Source: Vibrio ouci (GTDB lineage Bacteria > Pseudomonadota > Gammaproteobacteria > Enterobacterales > Vibrionaceae). From it: 64,000 nucleotides of DNA. Below are positions 36,665 through 47,646 of this stretch, in pieces. The translations under genes were made by a program, and so were the position numbers. The stretch covers positions 82,725 through 146,724 of the forward strand of contig NZ_SATR01000020.1 of the NCBI RefSeq assembly GCF_004551525.1, given 5' to 3'. The notes under the pieces are model-generated. The model made no database searches and had not been told where the DNA came from. It saw only the letters and a program-made list of their open reading frames with translations. Position 1 is the first letter of the stretch. Every line of letters begins with the position of its first letter.

Positions 36665-38953
36665 CTATTTAAAGGTCGTGCCTATGATCAAATAGACCGA
36701 GTCATAGTTTTGCTCTGTTCGGCCATAACCAAACATAATTGGGCCAATCGGTGAGTCGACCCCAGCGAACACAGAGCCTGCTACGTACAAAGGTGCGTTA
36801 TGCAAATCGACATCCTGACTGGACCAGACGCCACCATACTCTAAGGAGGTACCAACATAAAAAGGTGAGGTAAACAAACCGAAATCATTATCAAACCAGC
36901 GATAACGATAGATCAAACTACCAAACGCCTTGTTCTCACCAATTAAGCTATTACGTGGTATACCAGATAAATTCAAAAAGCCACCAATCTCTTTTGGATC
37001 AATCGGCACTGACGAGTTCTTACTCATCACAAACCCGAGCTCTGCATTTGCGACCAAAGTATGGCGAGAAAAGGTGTGCGCTGCGATTAACTTAGCGCCA
37101 AATTCGTATGAAGTGTCCTCTTCTCTCTGCTCATCAACCAGCTTAGTTTCACCAATGCTCTTATCGTGTGACACCATGTAATCCAGATCTAAGTAGACCC
37201 CTTTGGTCGGCAAACTGTAGTTATCTAAGGTATCGATTCGGTAGCTCGCAAAGGCGCCTAAACGGGTAAAGGCAACATCACCGTAGAGTGGCAAGGTCGA
37301 CAACTGCCCTTCACCATCCACATAACGAGCACCAATCATAAAGCGGCGCCACAAAGTATCTTGGTAACCTATCGCCCATTCAGCGGCCCACTCATGGTAA
37401 GAAACTGGCAGATAGTTTTCAGTCGCCTCAAGAGAGGTATCTTCAAACCCCGTTACTGGCGCATTTCGTTTCTCGTTGTTGTAAGAAAGGCCCAGTGTGG
37501 TAAAGCTCTTCTGCGTGGAGAGGAACGGCGAATAGAACTCAAATTCGATCCGTTTATCGGTACCGATTTCAAAGTTCGTTCTCAGCTCTGCGCCATGTTC
37601 ATTGAGGTTAGTAAAGTTAGCTGAAGTACCCAGTGAATATTGGCTATCGGTAGAAAAATCATCTTCCAAGAAAAAACGGAAATTAACGTAATTCGGGCCC
37701 CATGATTTTTCATTAACGTCGAAGATTAAGCTATCTTGCCCATCAACCTCATCATAGCGATAGGTCACCAATTCAAAACGGTCTAAGGCATAAAGAGCCT
37801 GGACACTATCTTCCACTTGAGCAATTTTGTACTGCTCTCCCTCCTCTAAACCTAGGCGCTTCTCCAGTAGGTCATCAGAATAGTGGGTATGGTTATTTAT
37901 CACGATGTTTTCTACCGTAATATTATCGCCATAACGTAGCGTGCGTCGCGCGTCTTGCTTCTGCTCAACATACTCTTGGTAGTCAGCAGTAGACAAACTC
38001 AGCTTGCTCAATTCATCCTTGAACGACATCGCTTCTTGATAGCCCTTATCGAACGCTTCTGGCATTCGGTCAAACTCCGTGGTTTCCATCTTGCCCACTT
38101 TAGGACGAAGGAAGTAGTCATCCTCAGTTAACGTCTCAGCCTGATGGTTGGTTGTGCTGCGGACTAGATAATTAGAAAGCTGATCAGCAACACTGAATAG
38201 GTTAGTGAAGTCCTCTTCACTCTTATATTCGGTACTGATATCAACGGCAATCACGATGTCTGCGCCGAGCTCACGCGCAACATCAACCGGCATATTGTTG
38301 GTCACGCCACCGTCGACTAACAACTTGCCATCTAACTTATACGGAGGCAAAGCGCCTGGTACCGACATACTCGCCATCATCGCATCGACAAGATAACCAT
38401 CACCAATAACCACTGGCTCTAAGTTAACAATATCGGTCGCCACAGAGCGGTAAGGGATCGCGAGTTGATCAAACGACTGGAAAGGAGGAAGGTTGCCCGC
38501 AGTTTCACGCAACAGCTTAAGCATGCCCTGTCCTTGAACTATGCCCTTAGTACCGCGAATTTCTCCCCAACGTAAGCCGAGATCGGTCGTTAGCTGATAC
38601 CTATCTTCGTACTCTTTGTCTTGCACTTTGCGTTGACTGCGATCGACGCGATCTCGATAGCCGCTATTCCAATCTACGGTATCAATATAGGCTTCGATCT
38701 CTTCGGCGCTCATCCCTGTCGCATACAGGCCACCGACAAACGAACCCATACTGGTACCAGTAATGTAATCAACAGGAACTCTGAGCTCTTCAAGCGCTTT
38801 TAGCACGCCAATGTGTGCTGCACCTTTCGCTCCACCACCAGCCAGTACTAAAGCAACTTTTGGTCTTGGCGCTTCTTTATCTGTCGATTGCGCCATCACA
38901 CCAAATGTCATCATGCTGAATATGCTTATGATGAGATAAGTCATCTTTCTCAC
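36665..38953 (-). CDS. Patatin-like phospholipase with POTRA and outer-membrane barrel (type Vd)
   Basis: 762 residues. Signal peptide (YLIISIFSMMTFGVMA), a patatin domain (about 30-230) with oxyanion GGGAKG, nucleophile GTSMG and catalytic Asp in VDGG, a POTRA-like stretch (about 340-415) and a C-terminal 16-strand-type barrel ending in Phe-Lys (VYLIIGTTFK). This is the layout of type Vd patatin autotransporters such as PlpD and of RssA/BamA-family fusions. The GTG start at 38953 has AGGA 9 nt upstream; an ATG three codons in is spaced worse. It follows mrcB by 96 nt. Confidence 0.9.
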   Translation of the reverse strand: MRKMTYLIISIFSMMTFGVMAQSTDKEAPRPKVALVLAGGGAKGAAHIGVLKALEELRVPVDYITGTSMGSFVGGLYATGMSAEEIEAYIDTVDWNSGYRDRVDRSQRKVQDKEYEDRYQLTTDLGLRWGEIRGTKGIVQGQGMLKLLRETAGNLPPFQSFDQLAIPYRSVATDIVNLEPVVIGDGYLVDAMMASMSVPGALPPYKLDGKLLVDGGVTNNMPVDVARELGADIVIAVDISTEYKSEEDFTNLFSVADQLSNYLVRSTTNHQAETLTEDDYFLRPKVGKMETTEFDRMPEAFDKGYQEAMSFKDELSKLSLSTADYQEYVEQKQDARRTLRYGDNITVENIVINNHTHYSDDLLEKRLGLEEGEQYKIAQVEDSVQALYALDRFELVTYRYDEVDGQDSLIFDVNEKSWGPNYVNFRFFLEDDFSTDSQYSLGTSANFTNLNEHGAELRTNFEIGTDKRIEFEFYSPFLSTQKSFTTLGLSYNNEKRNAPVTGFEDTSLEATENYLPVSYHEWAAEWAIGYQDTLWRRFMIGARYVDGEGQLSTLPLYGDVAFTRLGAFASYRIDTLDNYSLPTKGVYLDLDYMVSHDKSIGETKLVDEQREEDTSYEFGAKLIAAHTFSRHTLVANAELGFVMSKNSSVPIDPKEIGGFLNLSGIPRNSLIGENKAFGSLIYRYRWFDNDFGLFTSPFYVGTSLEYGGVWSSQDVDLHNAPLYVAGSVFAGVDSPIGPIMFGYGRTEQNYDSVYLIIGTTFK

Positions 38954-39049
38954 AGTACGAGTTCCTTTCTAAGTTCGTTCTTACGTTTATACTGGGTGCG
39001 TAAAATGGCGTAAAGGCCTAATTCTTATAATTATTCATCAAATTGATCG

Positions 39050-41425
39050 CTACCAGCTAAATAGCTTTTTGATCCACTGCTTCGGTTGGTTGTCACACTG
39101 GCTTTTAAACGTTCCTTGGGCATCCCAAATTGGTAACTTAAACTCGTTACTGCAATCCAGAGCTAGGTTTCCTTGTGCGGTTTTTGCAAAGCCATAAGTT
39201 GAAATCTCTTGTGGCCAAGGTAGTGCAAGCTTTTGTGGAATACGATGCTTTAGGTACTCAGCGTAGACACGCAGCGCACCACTCGAACCCGTTAGCTTGG
39301 TCGACTTATTATCATCACGCCCAAGCCAAATAGTGGTCACCTCACGGCCATCTACACCGACAAACCAACTATCTTTGGTGTCATTACTGGTACCGGTTTT
39401 GCCCGCTAACGCCGCCCAAGCAAATTGACTGTTGAGGTAGCGCCCGGTGCCTTCTAGCACGCCGCGCTTCATCGCATAAGTGGTTAGCCATGCTGCTTGT
39501 TGGTCAACGGTTTGAGAAACTCGTGGTAGCGACTGGAATAGTACATTGCCATCCAGATCAATCACTGAACGCAGCGCCGACAACCTTGCTTGTTTGCCAG
39601 AGTTGGTCAGTGTTTGGTACATCTGCGCAACTTGGAATGGCGTCAGAGTAAATGAACCTAAGAACATTGATGGCACAGGGCGGATTTCACTTTTATCCAC
39701 GCCAAGCTTCTCTAAGGTTTTCACTACGCTTGGTATACCGACCTGCATGCCTAACTCAACCGTTGGTACGTTGAGTGATTTTGCCAATGCCGTATAGAGT
39801 GGCACGTCACCACGGAACTTGCGGTCATAGTTTCTAGGCGACCAAACATTGCCTTTGCTGCCCTTTAAGCTAATCGGCTTATCATGCAAGGTCGTGGCTA
39901 AGTTATATTTCGCCGGCTGCTCTAACGCGGCAAGATAAACAGCTGGTTTCGCTAACGAGCCGATTTGGCGGCTGGCATTTAGCGCGCGGTTAAAGCCATC
40001 ATAACCGGTACGTTTACCACCAACCATAGCGCGAATTTCGCCCGTATGACGGTCAACCGCTACCGCTGCACCTTCCAATGACTTACCTGCAACACTGGCT
40101 AGTTGAGGGATCTTGCGTGCGATCGCTTGCTCTAGTTTTTGCTGTGAAACCGGGTCAAGTGAGGTGAATACTCGTAGGCCGACATCCGACTGAAACACTT
40201 CGCCGACTTTTTCTTTCAGCTCAATCTTGAGCTGTTGGAAATAAGCAGGCTGTCTGCTGGCAATACGTGGATTATCTTGAATATCCAATGGTCGACTCGC
40301 CGCCATATCAAATTGATTCGCGGTTAAGATGTCTTGCTGCATCATCAGGCGCAAAACTAAATCACGACGCTTTTTGGCACGTTCAGGAAAACGAATCGGG
40401 TTGTAATAAGATGGGCCTTTCACCATACCCACCAGCAAAGCCAATTGATCGATGCGCAGCTCTTGAATCGGCTGACCGAAGTAAAGGCGTGAGGCTAGCC
40501 CAAAACCATGCACCGCTTCACCACCGCTTTGTCCTAGATAGACTTCGTTTAGGTACGCTTCTAAGATGCGATCTTTGCTGTAACGGTAGTCGAGAATCAG
40601 TGCGATATAGGCTTCACGCACTTTTCGCCACAAGGTTCGATCACTGGACAGGAAGATGTTTTTTGCTAACTGCTGAGTCAATGTACTGCCGCCTTGAACC
40701 GTGCGGCCCGCTTTGACGTTGGCAACTAAAGCACGAGCAATCGCCAACGGTGACACACCATCATGCTGATAAAAATCGCGGTCTTCTGTGACCAGCAATG
40801 CATCAACCATCACTTCTGGGAATTGGTCACGGCGTAAGAACAGACGTTGTTGATCGTTATTCTTTTCTAACATCCCCAACATTTTTGGTTCAATACGCAA
40901 GTAACCCATATCCCCTTTTTGCTCTAGAGACTGAATACGGGTTAGGCTGTTAGCATCGAAATGCAGCATCACATGGCGATCAGGCTCAGGGCCATCGCTA
41001 AACTCAAACGGTCGACGAATCAGCTCAATTTTGGTTGATGATGAAGAGTATTCGCCTGGGTAGCGTGGCTGGCGCACTTTACGGTAGTTCAGCACATCCA
41101 ACTCGTTACGCACTTCTTGAATAGTAATCGCATCACCGGGCGCGAGATTCAAGATCCGCGCATACACTACTGTAGGCAAATCAAACAACTGCCCCTCAAA
41201 GCGCTGTTTGACCACGCTATCAAGGTAAATACCAACGAACAGCAACACAGCAAACACAACGACACCAAGCTTCCAGCCGATGCCCCATAGCATTTTCAGC
41301 CAATGGCGATTACCTGAATTTTTCGTTTTACGCTTGGTCGGTTTACGACTCGATTTACGAGCTGGCTTGTTGGCGGTTTTGGTTGTTTTGCTTTTTGCGC
41401 TCGCCGTAGTGTTCTTCTTGGTCAT
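39050..41425 (-). CDS. mrcB: Penicillin-binding protein 1B
   Basis: 791-residue bifunctional peptidoglycan synthase. A basic cytoplasmic N-terminus (about 1-42), one TM helix (about 45-67), UB2H domain, GT51 glycosyltransferase (EDRDFYQHDGVS, then GGSTLTQQLAKN) and transpeptidase (SLAK nucleophile motif; KTGTSND). It overlaps hrpB by 4 nt (ATGA). It normally needs the outer-membrane lipoprotein LpoB or a Vibrio counterpart, which is not in this window. Confidence 0.97.
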   Translation of the reverse strand: MTKKNTTASAKSKTTKTANKPARKSSRKPTKRKTKNSGNRHWLKMLWGIGWKLGVVVFAVLLFVGIYLDSVVKQRFEGQLFDLPTVVYARILNLAPGDAITIQEVRNELDVLNYRKVRQPRYPGEYSSSSTKIELIRRPFEFSDGPEPDRHVMLHFDANSLTRIQSLEQKGDMGYLRIEPKMLGMLEKNNDQQRLFLRRDQFPEVMVDALLVTEDRDFYQHDGVSPLAIARALVANVKAGRTVQGGSTLTQQLAKNIFLSSDRTLWRKVREAYIALILDYRYSKDRILEAYLNEVYLGQSGGEAVHGFGLASRLYFGQPIQELRIDQLALLVGMVKGPSYYNPIRFPERAKKRRDLVLRLMMQQDILTANQFDMAASRPLDIQDNPRIASRQPAYFQQLKIELKEKVGEVFQSDVGLRVFTSLDPVSQQKLEQAIARKIPQLASVAGKSLEGAAVAVDRHTGEIRAMVGGKRTGYDGFNRALNASRQIGSLAKPAVYLAALEQPAKYNLATTLHDKPISLKGSKGNVWSPRNYDRKFRGDVPLYTALAKSLNVPTVELGMQVGIPSVVKTLEKLGVDKSEIRPVPSMFLGSFTLTPFQVAQMYQTLTNSGKQARLSALRSVIDLDGNVLFQSLPRVSQTVDQQAAWLTTYAMKRGVLEGTGRYLNSQFAWAALAGKTGTSNDTKDSWFVGVDGREVTTIWLGRDDNKSTKLTGSSGALRVYAEYLKHRIPQKLALPWPQEISTYGFAKTAQGNLALDCSNEFKLPIWDAQGTFKSQCDNQPKQWIKKLFSW

Positions 41426-43875
41426 GAATTTAACTGTCGTTTGGTTTTAGTTGTCGCCACATGTGTTGCTGGATTATCCGGCCAAACATGTTTTGGATAG
41501 CGCCCTTTCATCTCTTTTTGTACTTCTTTGTAAGCGCCCGCCCAAAAACTTGCTAGGTCTTGAGTTACCTGTAACGGCCTTTGAGCCGGAGAGAGTAACT
41601 CCAATACCAGTCGTTTTCTTCCTTGAGCGATTTCTGGTGACGCTTGTTCACCAAATACTTCTTGCATACGCACCGATAATACGGGCTCATGCCCTTGTTG
41701 GTAACGGATTTTCTTTTTGCTTCCAGTCGGCACTTGATAATGAGTTGGCAACCATTGCTCAATATCTTGGTTCAATGGCCAGCCTAAATAGGCTAATAGC
41801 GCCGCTTCAAGATCGACTTTTGCCAATGCTTTGACTGAGTTAATACCATTCAAGTAAGGCGCTAACCACGCATCTAAATTGGCCAGGAAACTGGCTTCAT
41901 CAAGCTCTGGCCATGACTGCTCTGGTAACCATTCCTGTCCGCAGCGCAGTCGCTCTAATAACTCTTGGCTCGCTGGGGTCCAATTTAATACCGATAGCCC
42001 CTTACGCTGAATAAAAGTAAGTAAAGCTTCGGTCATTTTTTCGCTAGACGGCTCTGGCAGCGCTTTGCTGTCGATAACAAGCCTACCTAATTTTGTCTGT
42101 CGCTCTGCAACCAAACGCCCCTTCTTCTCATCCCAATCAACGCTATCAATAGCAATAAATAAATCGGGGCACTGCGATTGCAACTGAACAATATCTAACT
42201 CAAGCGCAGAGTAGATCATCGATGAATCAGACTGACTGCGCATCAGATCGATAGCAACTAAATACTCACTGGCCGCCAGACGTTCGGTGTCTTGCAGCTG
42301 CGCACCGTGACCATTGGCGAGAATAAATCGGCCCAATTGATTACGCCGCGCCTGCGCAACTCGGTCCGGAAACGCCATCGCCAACAAACAAGCAACCTGA
42401 GATTCATTAATCTGTGAGAGCTCAAAGCGATGCTTCATCTTAGCCGCTAGCGTTTTGGCTCGTTGAGTCACTAGCTTTTGCTTACTGTGTTTAGCAGATT
42501 TTAAGCGGTGAACGCTATGCATAAAGTCGAGCGTGTTTCGCTCAGGCTCTTCGAGTAAAGCGCTAATCGCCAGCGCAGTATTCAATTCCCCACCCGCATT
42601 GGCTAGCATCGCACTGGTTCTTGGCTCTAATCCAAGCTCCCCCGCTAATACGCCCGCTTCAGTGAGCTGGCCTTTACTATCGATGAGGCCAAGTTGCAGC
42701 AATAGCGACTTGGCCTGATTAACCGCCGCTGCTGGAGGAGTGTCTAACCAGCACAAGTCATCTGGGTTTTGTGCGCCCCATTGTGCTAGCTCTAGCACTA
42801 AATTTGATAAATCACTATGAACAATTTCAGCTTGAGGGACATAAGGTTGCTGATTAAGTTGACCTTCGCTGTAGAGACGAACACAAATCCCAGCTTCGAT
42901 ACGCCCCGCTCGCCCTGCGCGCTGCTCAGCAGAAGATTGAGCAATTCGTACTTGCTCTAAGCGCGTAACACCACTTTTTAGATCAAACTTAGCGACACGC
43001 TCTAAGCCTGAATCGACCACTAAGCGGATACCTTCAATCGTTAATGACGTTTCAGCAATGTTGGTTGCCAACACCACCTTACGTTGCCCATCTGTTGCTG
43101 GTTGAATTGCCGCTTGCTGCTGAGCAAAATCCAATTGTCCGTACAAAGGACACACTTGAATATCAGCAGGAAGAGTTTGCAATCTATCCTCAACCCGTTT
43201 GATGGCTGCCACTCCGGGTAAAAACGCCAACAAGGACCCATTTTCGCTATTCATCAGGCTCGTGATCTGTTTCGCCATCAGATCTTCTAAGCGCTCATTG
43301 GCTTTGGCATTGATATAACGATACTCCACCGGATAACTGCGCCCGTGCGACTCAATAAATACCGCCTCAGGAAGCAACTTAGCTAGCGCATGCTGATCAA
43401 GTGTCGCCGACATCACCACCAATTTAAGATCGTCACGCAGCGCCTCTTGAATCTCTAAACAAAAAGCTAACGCGGTATCGGCGTGAATGCTGCGCTCATG
43501 GAACTCATCAAAGATAACCAAATCAACACCTGACAGTTCAGGATCTGATTGGATCATGCGAGTCAGAACCCCTTCGGTCACCACTTCAAGCTGAGTACGC
43601 GCACTGGTTTTGTTCTCCCCACGGACACGATAGCCAATACGCTCACCGACATTCTCACCCAGTTGGCTAGCAAGATAACGGGCAATGTTTCTCGCCGCTA
43701 AACGCCTTGGTTCAAGCATGATGATTTTGCCATCAACTACGTTTTCCAGTAGCAATTGCAAAGGAAAGTAGGTCGATTTACCTGCACCAGGAGCCGCTTT
43801 TAAAATCAGTTGAGAGCTTTCGCGTACACCAGAGAGTAGTTCTGGCATCACGCCTTGAATAGGCAATTGTGACAA
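41422..43875 (-). CDS. hrpB: ATP-dependent RNA helicase HrpB
   Basis: 817-residue DEAH-type helicase with GAGKST (motif I), DEFHE (motif II), SAT (motif III) and QRAGRAGR (motif VI), and the HrpB C-terminal domain. I place the start at TTG 43875, giving [14 protein letters not shown], which aligns with E. coli MSQLPIEAVLPELL; AAGG stands 8 nt upstream. A longer frame begins at another TTG (43905) but has no RBS. Biological role is unclear even in E. coli. Confidence 0.93.
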   Translation of the reverse strand: MSQLPIQGVMPELLSGVRESSQLILKAAPGAGKSTYFPLQLLLENVVDGKIIMLEPRRLAARNIARYLASQLGENVGERIGYRVRGENKTSARTQLEVVTEGVLTRMIQSDPELSGVDLVIFDEFHERSIHADTALAFCLEIQEALRDDLKLVVMSATLDQHALAKLLPEAVFIESHGRSYPVEYRYINAKANERLEDLMAKQITSLMNSENGSLLAFLPGVAAIKRVEDRLQTLPADIQVCPLYGQLDFAQQQAAIQPATDGQRKVVLATNIAETSLTIEGIRLVVDSGLERVAKFDLKSGVTRLEQVRIAQSSAEQRAGRAGRIEAGICVRLYSEGQLNQQPYVPQAEIVHSDLSNLVLELAQWGAQNPDDLCWLDTPPAAAVNQAKSLLLQLGLIDSKGQLTEAGVLAGELGLEPRTSAMLANAGGELNTALAISALLEEPERNTLDFMHSVHRLKSAKHSKQKLVTQRAKTLAAKMKHRFELSQINESQVACLLAMAFPDRVAQARRNQLGRFILANGHGAQLQDTERLAASEYLVAIDLMRSQSDSSMIYSALELDIVQLQSQCPDLFIAIDSVDWDEKKGRLVAERQTKLGRLVIDSKALPEPSSEKMTEALLTFIQRKGLSVLNWTPASQELLERLRCGQEWLPEQSWPELDEASFLANLDAWLAPYLNGINSVKALAKVDLEAALLAYLGWPLNQDIEQWLPTHYQVPTGSKKKIRYQQGHEPVLSVRMQEVFGEQASPEIAQGRKRLVLELLSPAQRPLQVTQDLASFWAGAYKEVQKEMKGRYPKHVWPDNPATHVATTKTKRQLNS

Positions 43876-43937
43876 TGGGGAAACCTTATGGTGTAATGAT
43901 GGCAACTATTGTACATAAAAACAGTAACCAGTCCCAA

Positions 43938-44651
43938 ATGAAGTTCGAACCAGCATTAGAGCAAGCAACACTGATCAAGCGCTACAAGCGTTTTCTGACT
44001 GACATTATTTTGCCAGATGGCAGCGAGCGTACTATCCATTGTGCCAACACGGGTGCGATGACAGGTTGCGCGACTCAAGGTAATAAAGTGTGGTATTCCA
44101 CCTCTGAGAACCCAAAAAGAAAGTACCCAAATAGCTGGGAACTGACTGAAACTGCCTTAGGTCACCGCATCTGCATTAATACCGCCAGAGCAAACCAATT
44201 GGCCGTTGAAGCTATCGAGTCTGGTGTCATTAAAGAGCTACAAGGATACGACCTACTTCAAACTGAAGTGAAGTATGGCAAAGAAAATAGCCGGATTGAT
44301 ATCTTGCTCAATTCAGAAAATGCACCAAAATGCTATATAGAGGTCAAAAGCGTCACCTTATTGGATGAGGAAAAACCGGGGCAAGGGTATTTCCCAGATG
44401 CCGTCACAACACGCGGTCAGAAACATCTGAGAGAACTCACAGAAATGGCGCAAAGTGGAAGCAGAGCGGTACTTTTGTTTACTGTTTTACATTCAGGTAT
44501 TGAAAAAGTTTCTCCTGCAACCCATATAGACGCCAAATATTCACAATTACTTAAATACGCACAAGAGCAAGGAGTGGAAGTACTGTGCTACAAAGCACAA
44601 CTTTCCAACAGTGAGATAAAATTAGTCGAAGCGCTTAATTTCAGTCATTAA
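43938..44651 (+). CDS. sfsA: Sugar fermentation stimulation protein SfsA homologue
   Basis: 237 residues (E. coli 234). The hallmark segment [18 protein letters not shown] is at the N-terminus, followed by [11 protein letters not shown] and the nuclease-like core RIDILLN...CYIEVKSVT with Asp and Glu-x-Lys. ATG 43938 is chosen by alignment; no good Shine-Dalgarno is seen, and an in-frame ATG at 43896 would add 14 residues. It diverges from hrpB across about 60 bp. Exact biochemical role unsettled (DNA-binding or nuclease-like). Confidence 0.92.
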   Translation: MKFEPALEQATLIKRYKRFLTDIILPDGSERTIHCANTGAMTGCATQGNKVWYSTSENPKRKYPNSWELTETALGHRICINTARANQLAVEAIESGVIKELQGYDLLQTEVKYGKENSRIDILLNSENAPKCYIEVKSVTLLDEEKPGQGYFPDAVTTRGQKHLRELTEMAQSGSRAVLLFTVLHSGIEKVSPATHIDAKYSQLLKYAQEQGVEVLCYKAQLSNSEIKLVEALNFSH

Positions 44652-44789
44652 CGGCTAAAAGTGATGACGCCTTCACATTGACAATAACTTTACTCACCAG
44701 TATTTGCCTCTGATGACTCTTTTTGCTATAGATACCCGCCTTAAATTAACTGCGAGCGCAGTTGACTAGGTGTTAGTAGGAGATGCTGC

Positions 44790-45236
44790 ATGCCAGAATC
44801 AAAGAAAAAAGCGCTAGGCATCCTAGCCATTGCAGGGGTTGAGCCATACCAAGAGAAAGCAGGTGAAGAATACATGTCACCTGAGCAAATGGCTCATTTT
44901 ACAAAAATTTTATCAGCTTGGCGCAACCAGCTCATGGAAGAAGTTGATCGCACTGTGCACCACATGCAGGACGAAGCAGCAAACTTTCCAGATCCCGTTG
45001 ACCGTGCTTCTCAAGAAGAAGAGTTTAGCTTAGAGCTACGTAACCGTGACCGTGAACGTCGCCTAATCAAGAAGATTGAAAAGACGCTAAATAAAATCGA
45101 AGAAGATGATTTTGGCTTCTGTGAATCTTGTGGCATCGAGATTGGTATCCGCCGTCTTGAAGCTCGCCCAACTGCAGACCTTTGTATTGACTGTAAAACA
45201 CTTGCAGAAATCAAAGAAAAGCAGATGCAAGGCTAA
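44790..45236 (+). CDS. dksA: RNA polymerase-binding transcription factor DksA
   Basis: 148 residues (E. coli 151). The coiled-coil tip DPVDRAS carries the two key Asp (68 and 71) that enter the RNAP secondary channel; the C4 zinc finger is CESCG...CIDCK. It acts with ppGpp on rRNA and amino-acid promoters. TAGGAGA precedes the ATG. It is followed by a terminator and gluQ, the common dksA-gluQ pairing. Confidence 0.98.
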   Translation: MPESKKKALGILAIAGVEPYQEKAGEEYMSPEQMAHFTKILSAWRNQLMEEVDRTVHHMQDEAANFPDPVDRASQEEEFSLELRNRDRERRLIKKIEKTLNKIEEDDFGFCESCGIEIGIRRLEARPTADLCIDCKTLAEIKEKQMQG

Positions 45237-45258
45237 TTATTGCCTTGTCTGACTATTG

Positions 45259-45281
45259 AAGGGAGCCTTGGCTCCCTTTTT
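45259..45281 (+). terminator. Terminator between dksA and gluQ
   Basis: AAGGGAGCC (45259-45267) pairs with GGCTCCCTT (45270-45278), followed by T-run. It allows partial readthrough into gluQ. Confidence 0.88.
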
Positions 45282-45306
45282 GGTTTATTAAGAACAGTAC
45301 CCATCT

Positions 45307-46197
45307 ATGAGTTATATTGGCCGTTTCGCCCCCTCTCCTTCGGGTCCATTACACTTTGGTTCACTGATTGCTGCACTCGGCAGTTACTTCCAAGCGAAGT
45401 CACAACAAGGCCAGTGGTTAGTTCGTATTGAAGATCTTGACCCGCCTAGAGAAATGCCAGGCGCAAGTTCACTTATTCTTGAAACTCTGGAAGCGTACCA
45501 GCTCCACTGGGATGGTGAAGTTGTTTACCAAAGCCAGCGTCACGAACTGTATCAAGAGCAAATCAATCGTTGGCTTCAGTCTGGTCAAGCATATTACTGC
45601 CAATGTACGCGCAAACAAATCAAAGCCTCTGGTGGATTTTATACCGGTACCTGTCGCGATTTAGCTTTGCAGAATCATCAACAATGTGCGATTCGACTGC
45701 GCATGACACATCCGATCTACCAATTTGAAGATCAGCGTCATGGCACATTAAGTATTCCCACCGCGTTGGCAGATGAAGATTTTATTATAAAGCGCCGAGA
45801 TGGGTTATTTGCTTACAACCTTGCCGTAGTATTAGATGACATCGAACAAGGCATCACCGAGGTGGTGAGAGGCGCAGACCTAATCGAACCGACTGGACGT
45901 CAGATTAGTCTCTATCAAATGCTTGATGCAGAGCCAGTCAGTTACTTGCACCTGCCATTAGCGCTGGATGAAAGTGGACATAAATTGTCCAAACAAAATC
46001 ATGCAAAAGCGATTGATAATAGCAATCCTAAGCCAGCACTATTGGATGCAATGAGTTTCTTAGGCTTTGATATTGATAAAGAAATTCAATCTGCTAGCGT
46101 GGAAGAGATCATTGAGTGGGGCGTACAAAATTGGCGCGTTGAACAGTTGCCAAAAGCGACTGAAATCACACCAATATTCTCAAACCGCTCTCTGTAA
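45307..46197 (+). CDS. gluQ: Glutamyl-Q tRNA(Asp) synthetase
   Basis: 296-residue paralogue of the GluRS catalytic domain that puts glutamate on queuosine of tRNA(Asp). Nucleotide-binding motif [14 protein letters not shown], a zinc-binding cysteine set (YYCQCTRKQ ... GTCRD) and a KMSKS-like HKLSKQN. No anticodon-binding domain, as expected. Usual neighbour downstream is pcnB, as here. Confidence 0.96.
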   Translation: MSYIGRFAPSPSGPLHFGSLIAALGSYFQAKSQQGQWLVRIEDLDPPREMPGASSLILETLEAYQLHWDGEVVYQSQRHELYQEQINRWLQSGQAYYCQCTRKQIKASGGFYTGTCRDLALQNHQQCAIRLRMTHPIYQFEDQRHGTLSIPTALADEDFIIKRRDGLFAYNLAVVLDDIEQGITEVVRGADLIEPTGRQISLYQMLDAEPVSYLHLPLALDESGHKLSKQNHAKAIDNSNPKPALLDAMSFLGFDIDKEIQSASVEEIIEWGVQNWRVEQLPKATEITPIFSNRSL

Positions 46198-46278
46198 GCT
46201 ATTATTAGCCGCAGATTCGCCCCTGATGGGCCCAAAATATTAAACTCAAGCAAGGTTGGCTTGACCAATTATTGCCAG

Positions 46279-47646
46279 ATGCACATGAACAAAAACGATT
46301 ATACACCTAGCGAAACAGAAACATTCTCTGAGCTCGCTTTAAATATTATTACTCGCCAAGAACATAACATCTCGCGCAAACAGATCAGTGATAATGCATT
46401 GAAGGTGTTATACCGTCTGAATGGTGCTGGCTTTGATGCGTACCTAGTCGGTGGTGGCGTTCGCGACTTATTACTGGGACAACAGCCTAAAGATTTTGAT
46501 ATTGCGACGAATGCAACGCCAGAGCAGATCCGACAACTGTTTAAGAACTGTCGTCTTATTGGCCGTCGCTTCCGTCTTGCACACATTATGTTTGGTCGCG
46601 ACATCATTGAAGTTGCGACTTTCCGTGGCCACCACCAAGAGCCAAGCAAAAACGTTTCTCAGCAGTCAAAAGAAGGCATGCTATTACGTGACAACGTTTA
46701 TGGCACTATCGATGAAGATGCTGAGCGTCGTGATTTCACCGTGAATGCGATGTACTACAACATCGGCGATTACTCTATTCACGACTACGCTGGCGGCCAC
46801 GAAGATCTTGAAGATAAGCTGATCCGTTTACTCGGCGATCCTGAGACACGCTACCGCGAAGATCCGGTGCGTATGCTGCGCGCGATCCGCTTTGCGGTGA
46901 AGCTCGATTTTGATATCGAAGAAGATACCGCTGCGCCAATCGAAGAAATGGCGACGTTACTGCAAGATATTCCTGCCGCTCGTCTCTACGAAGAATCACT
47001 GAAGATGCTGCAGTCTGGTCATGGTCTAGAGACGTACCACTTAATGCGTGAGTACAACCTGTTCCAGCAGCTATTCCCAACGATTGCCGAGTTCTTTACT
47101 GAAGAGTATGACTCACCGACTGAGCAAATGTTGGACCTAGTGCTTGATTCTACCGACCAACGTATCGAAGAAGGTAAACGCATCAATCCAGCATTTATGT
47201 TCGCTGCCATGCTGTGGTACCCACTGCAAGAGAAAGCGAAGCAGTTAATGGAGAAACGCAAACTTTCCTCTTACGATGCGATCATGGAAGCGAGTAACTT
47301 CATCCTTGATGATCAAGTACGTACCATTGCTATTCCTCGTCGCCATACTGCGACCATCCGTGAGATCTGGCAGCTACAACTGCGTATGCCTCGCCGCAAT
47401 GGTAAGCGCGCCTTCCGCCTGATGGAGCTCAACAAGTTCCGTGCTGGTTTCGACTTCTTGGAAATGCGTGGTGAAATCGAGCAAGGTGAAGTCAAAGAAC
47501 TCGCTAAATGGTGGGAAACTTTCCAAAATGCTGGCCGCAACATGCGTCAAGCGATGGCTGCAGACTTAGACGCAACCAGCGATGGTCTACCACGCCAGCG
47601 TCGCCGCAAAAATTACCGCAAGAAAAAGCCTAAGGCATCCTCATGA
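46279..47646 (+). CDS. pcnB: Poly(A) polymerase I
   Basis: About 455 residues. It adds poly(A) tails to RNA 3' ends for decay. The nucleotidyltransferase core reads YLVGGGVRDLLLG and DFDIATNATPEQ, the head domain follows, and the C-terminus is very basic (RQRRRKNYRKKKPK). The start is uncertain: ATG 46279 or 46285, or TTG 46261 with AAGG 5 nt before it. E. coli pcnB starts at a weak AUU; two in-frame ATT codons stand at 46201-46206 here. It overlaps folK by 4 nt (ATGA). Confidence 0.93.
   Translation: MHMNKNDYTPSETETFSELALNIITRQEHNISRKQISDNALKVLYRLNGAGFDAYLVGGGVRDLLLGQQPKDFDIATNATPEQIRQLFKNCRLIGRRFRLAHIMFGRDIIEVATFRGHHQEPSKNVSQQSKEGMLLRDNVYGTIDEDAERRDFTVNAMYYNIGDYSIHDYAGGHEDLEDKLIRLLGDPETRYREDPVRMLRAIRFAVKLDFDIEEDTAAPIEEMATLLQDIPAARLYEESLKMLQSGHGLETYHLMREYNLFQQLFPTIAEFFTEEYDSPTEQMLDLVLDSTDQRIEEGKRINPAFMFAAMLWYPLQEKAKQLMEKRKLSSYDAIMEASNFILDDQVRTIAIPRRHTATIREIWQLQLRMPRRNGKRAFRLMELNKFRAGFDFLEMRGEIEQGEVKELAKWWETFQNAGRNMRQAMAADLDATSDGLPRQRRRKNYRKKKPKASS

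Noticed and set aside
40267..40716. 149-codon plus-strand frame inside mrcB
   Set aside because: Shadow of the mrcB glycosyltransferase region; no independent support.
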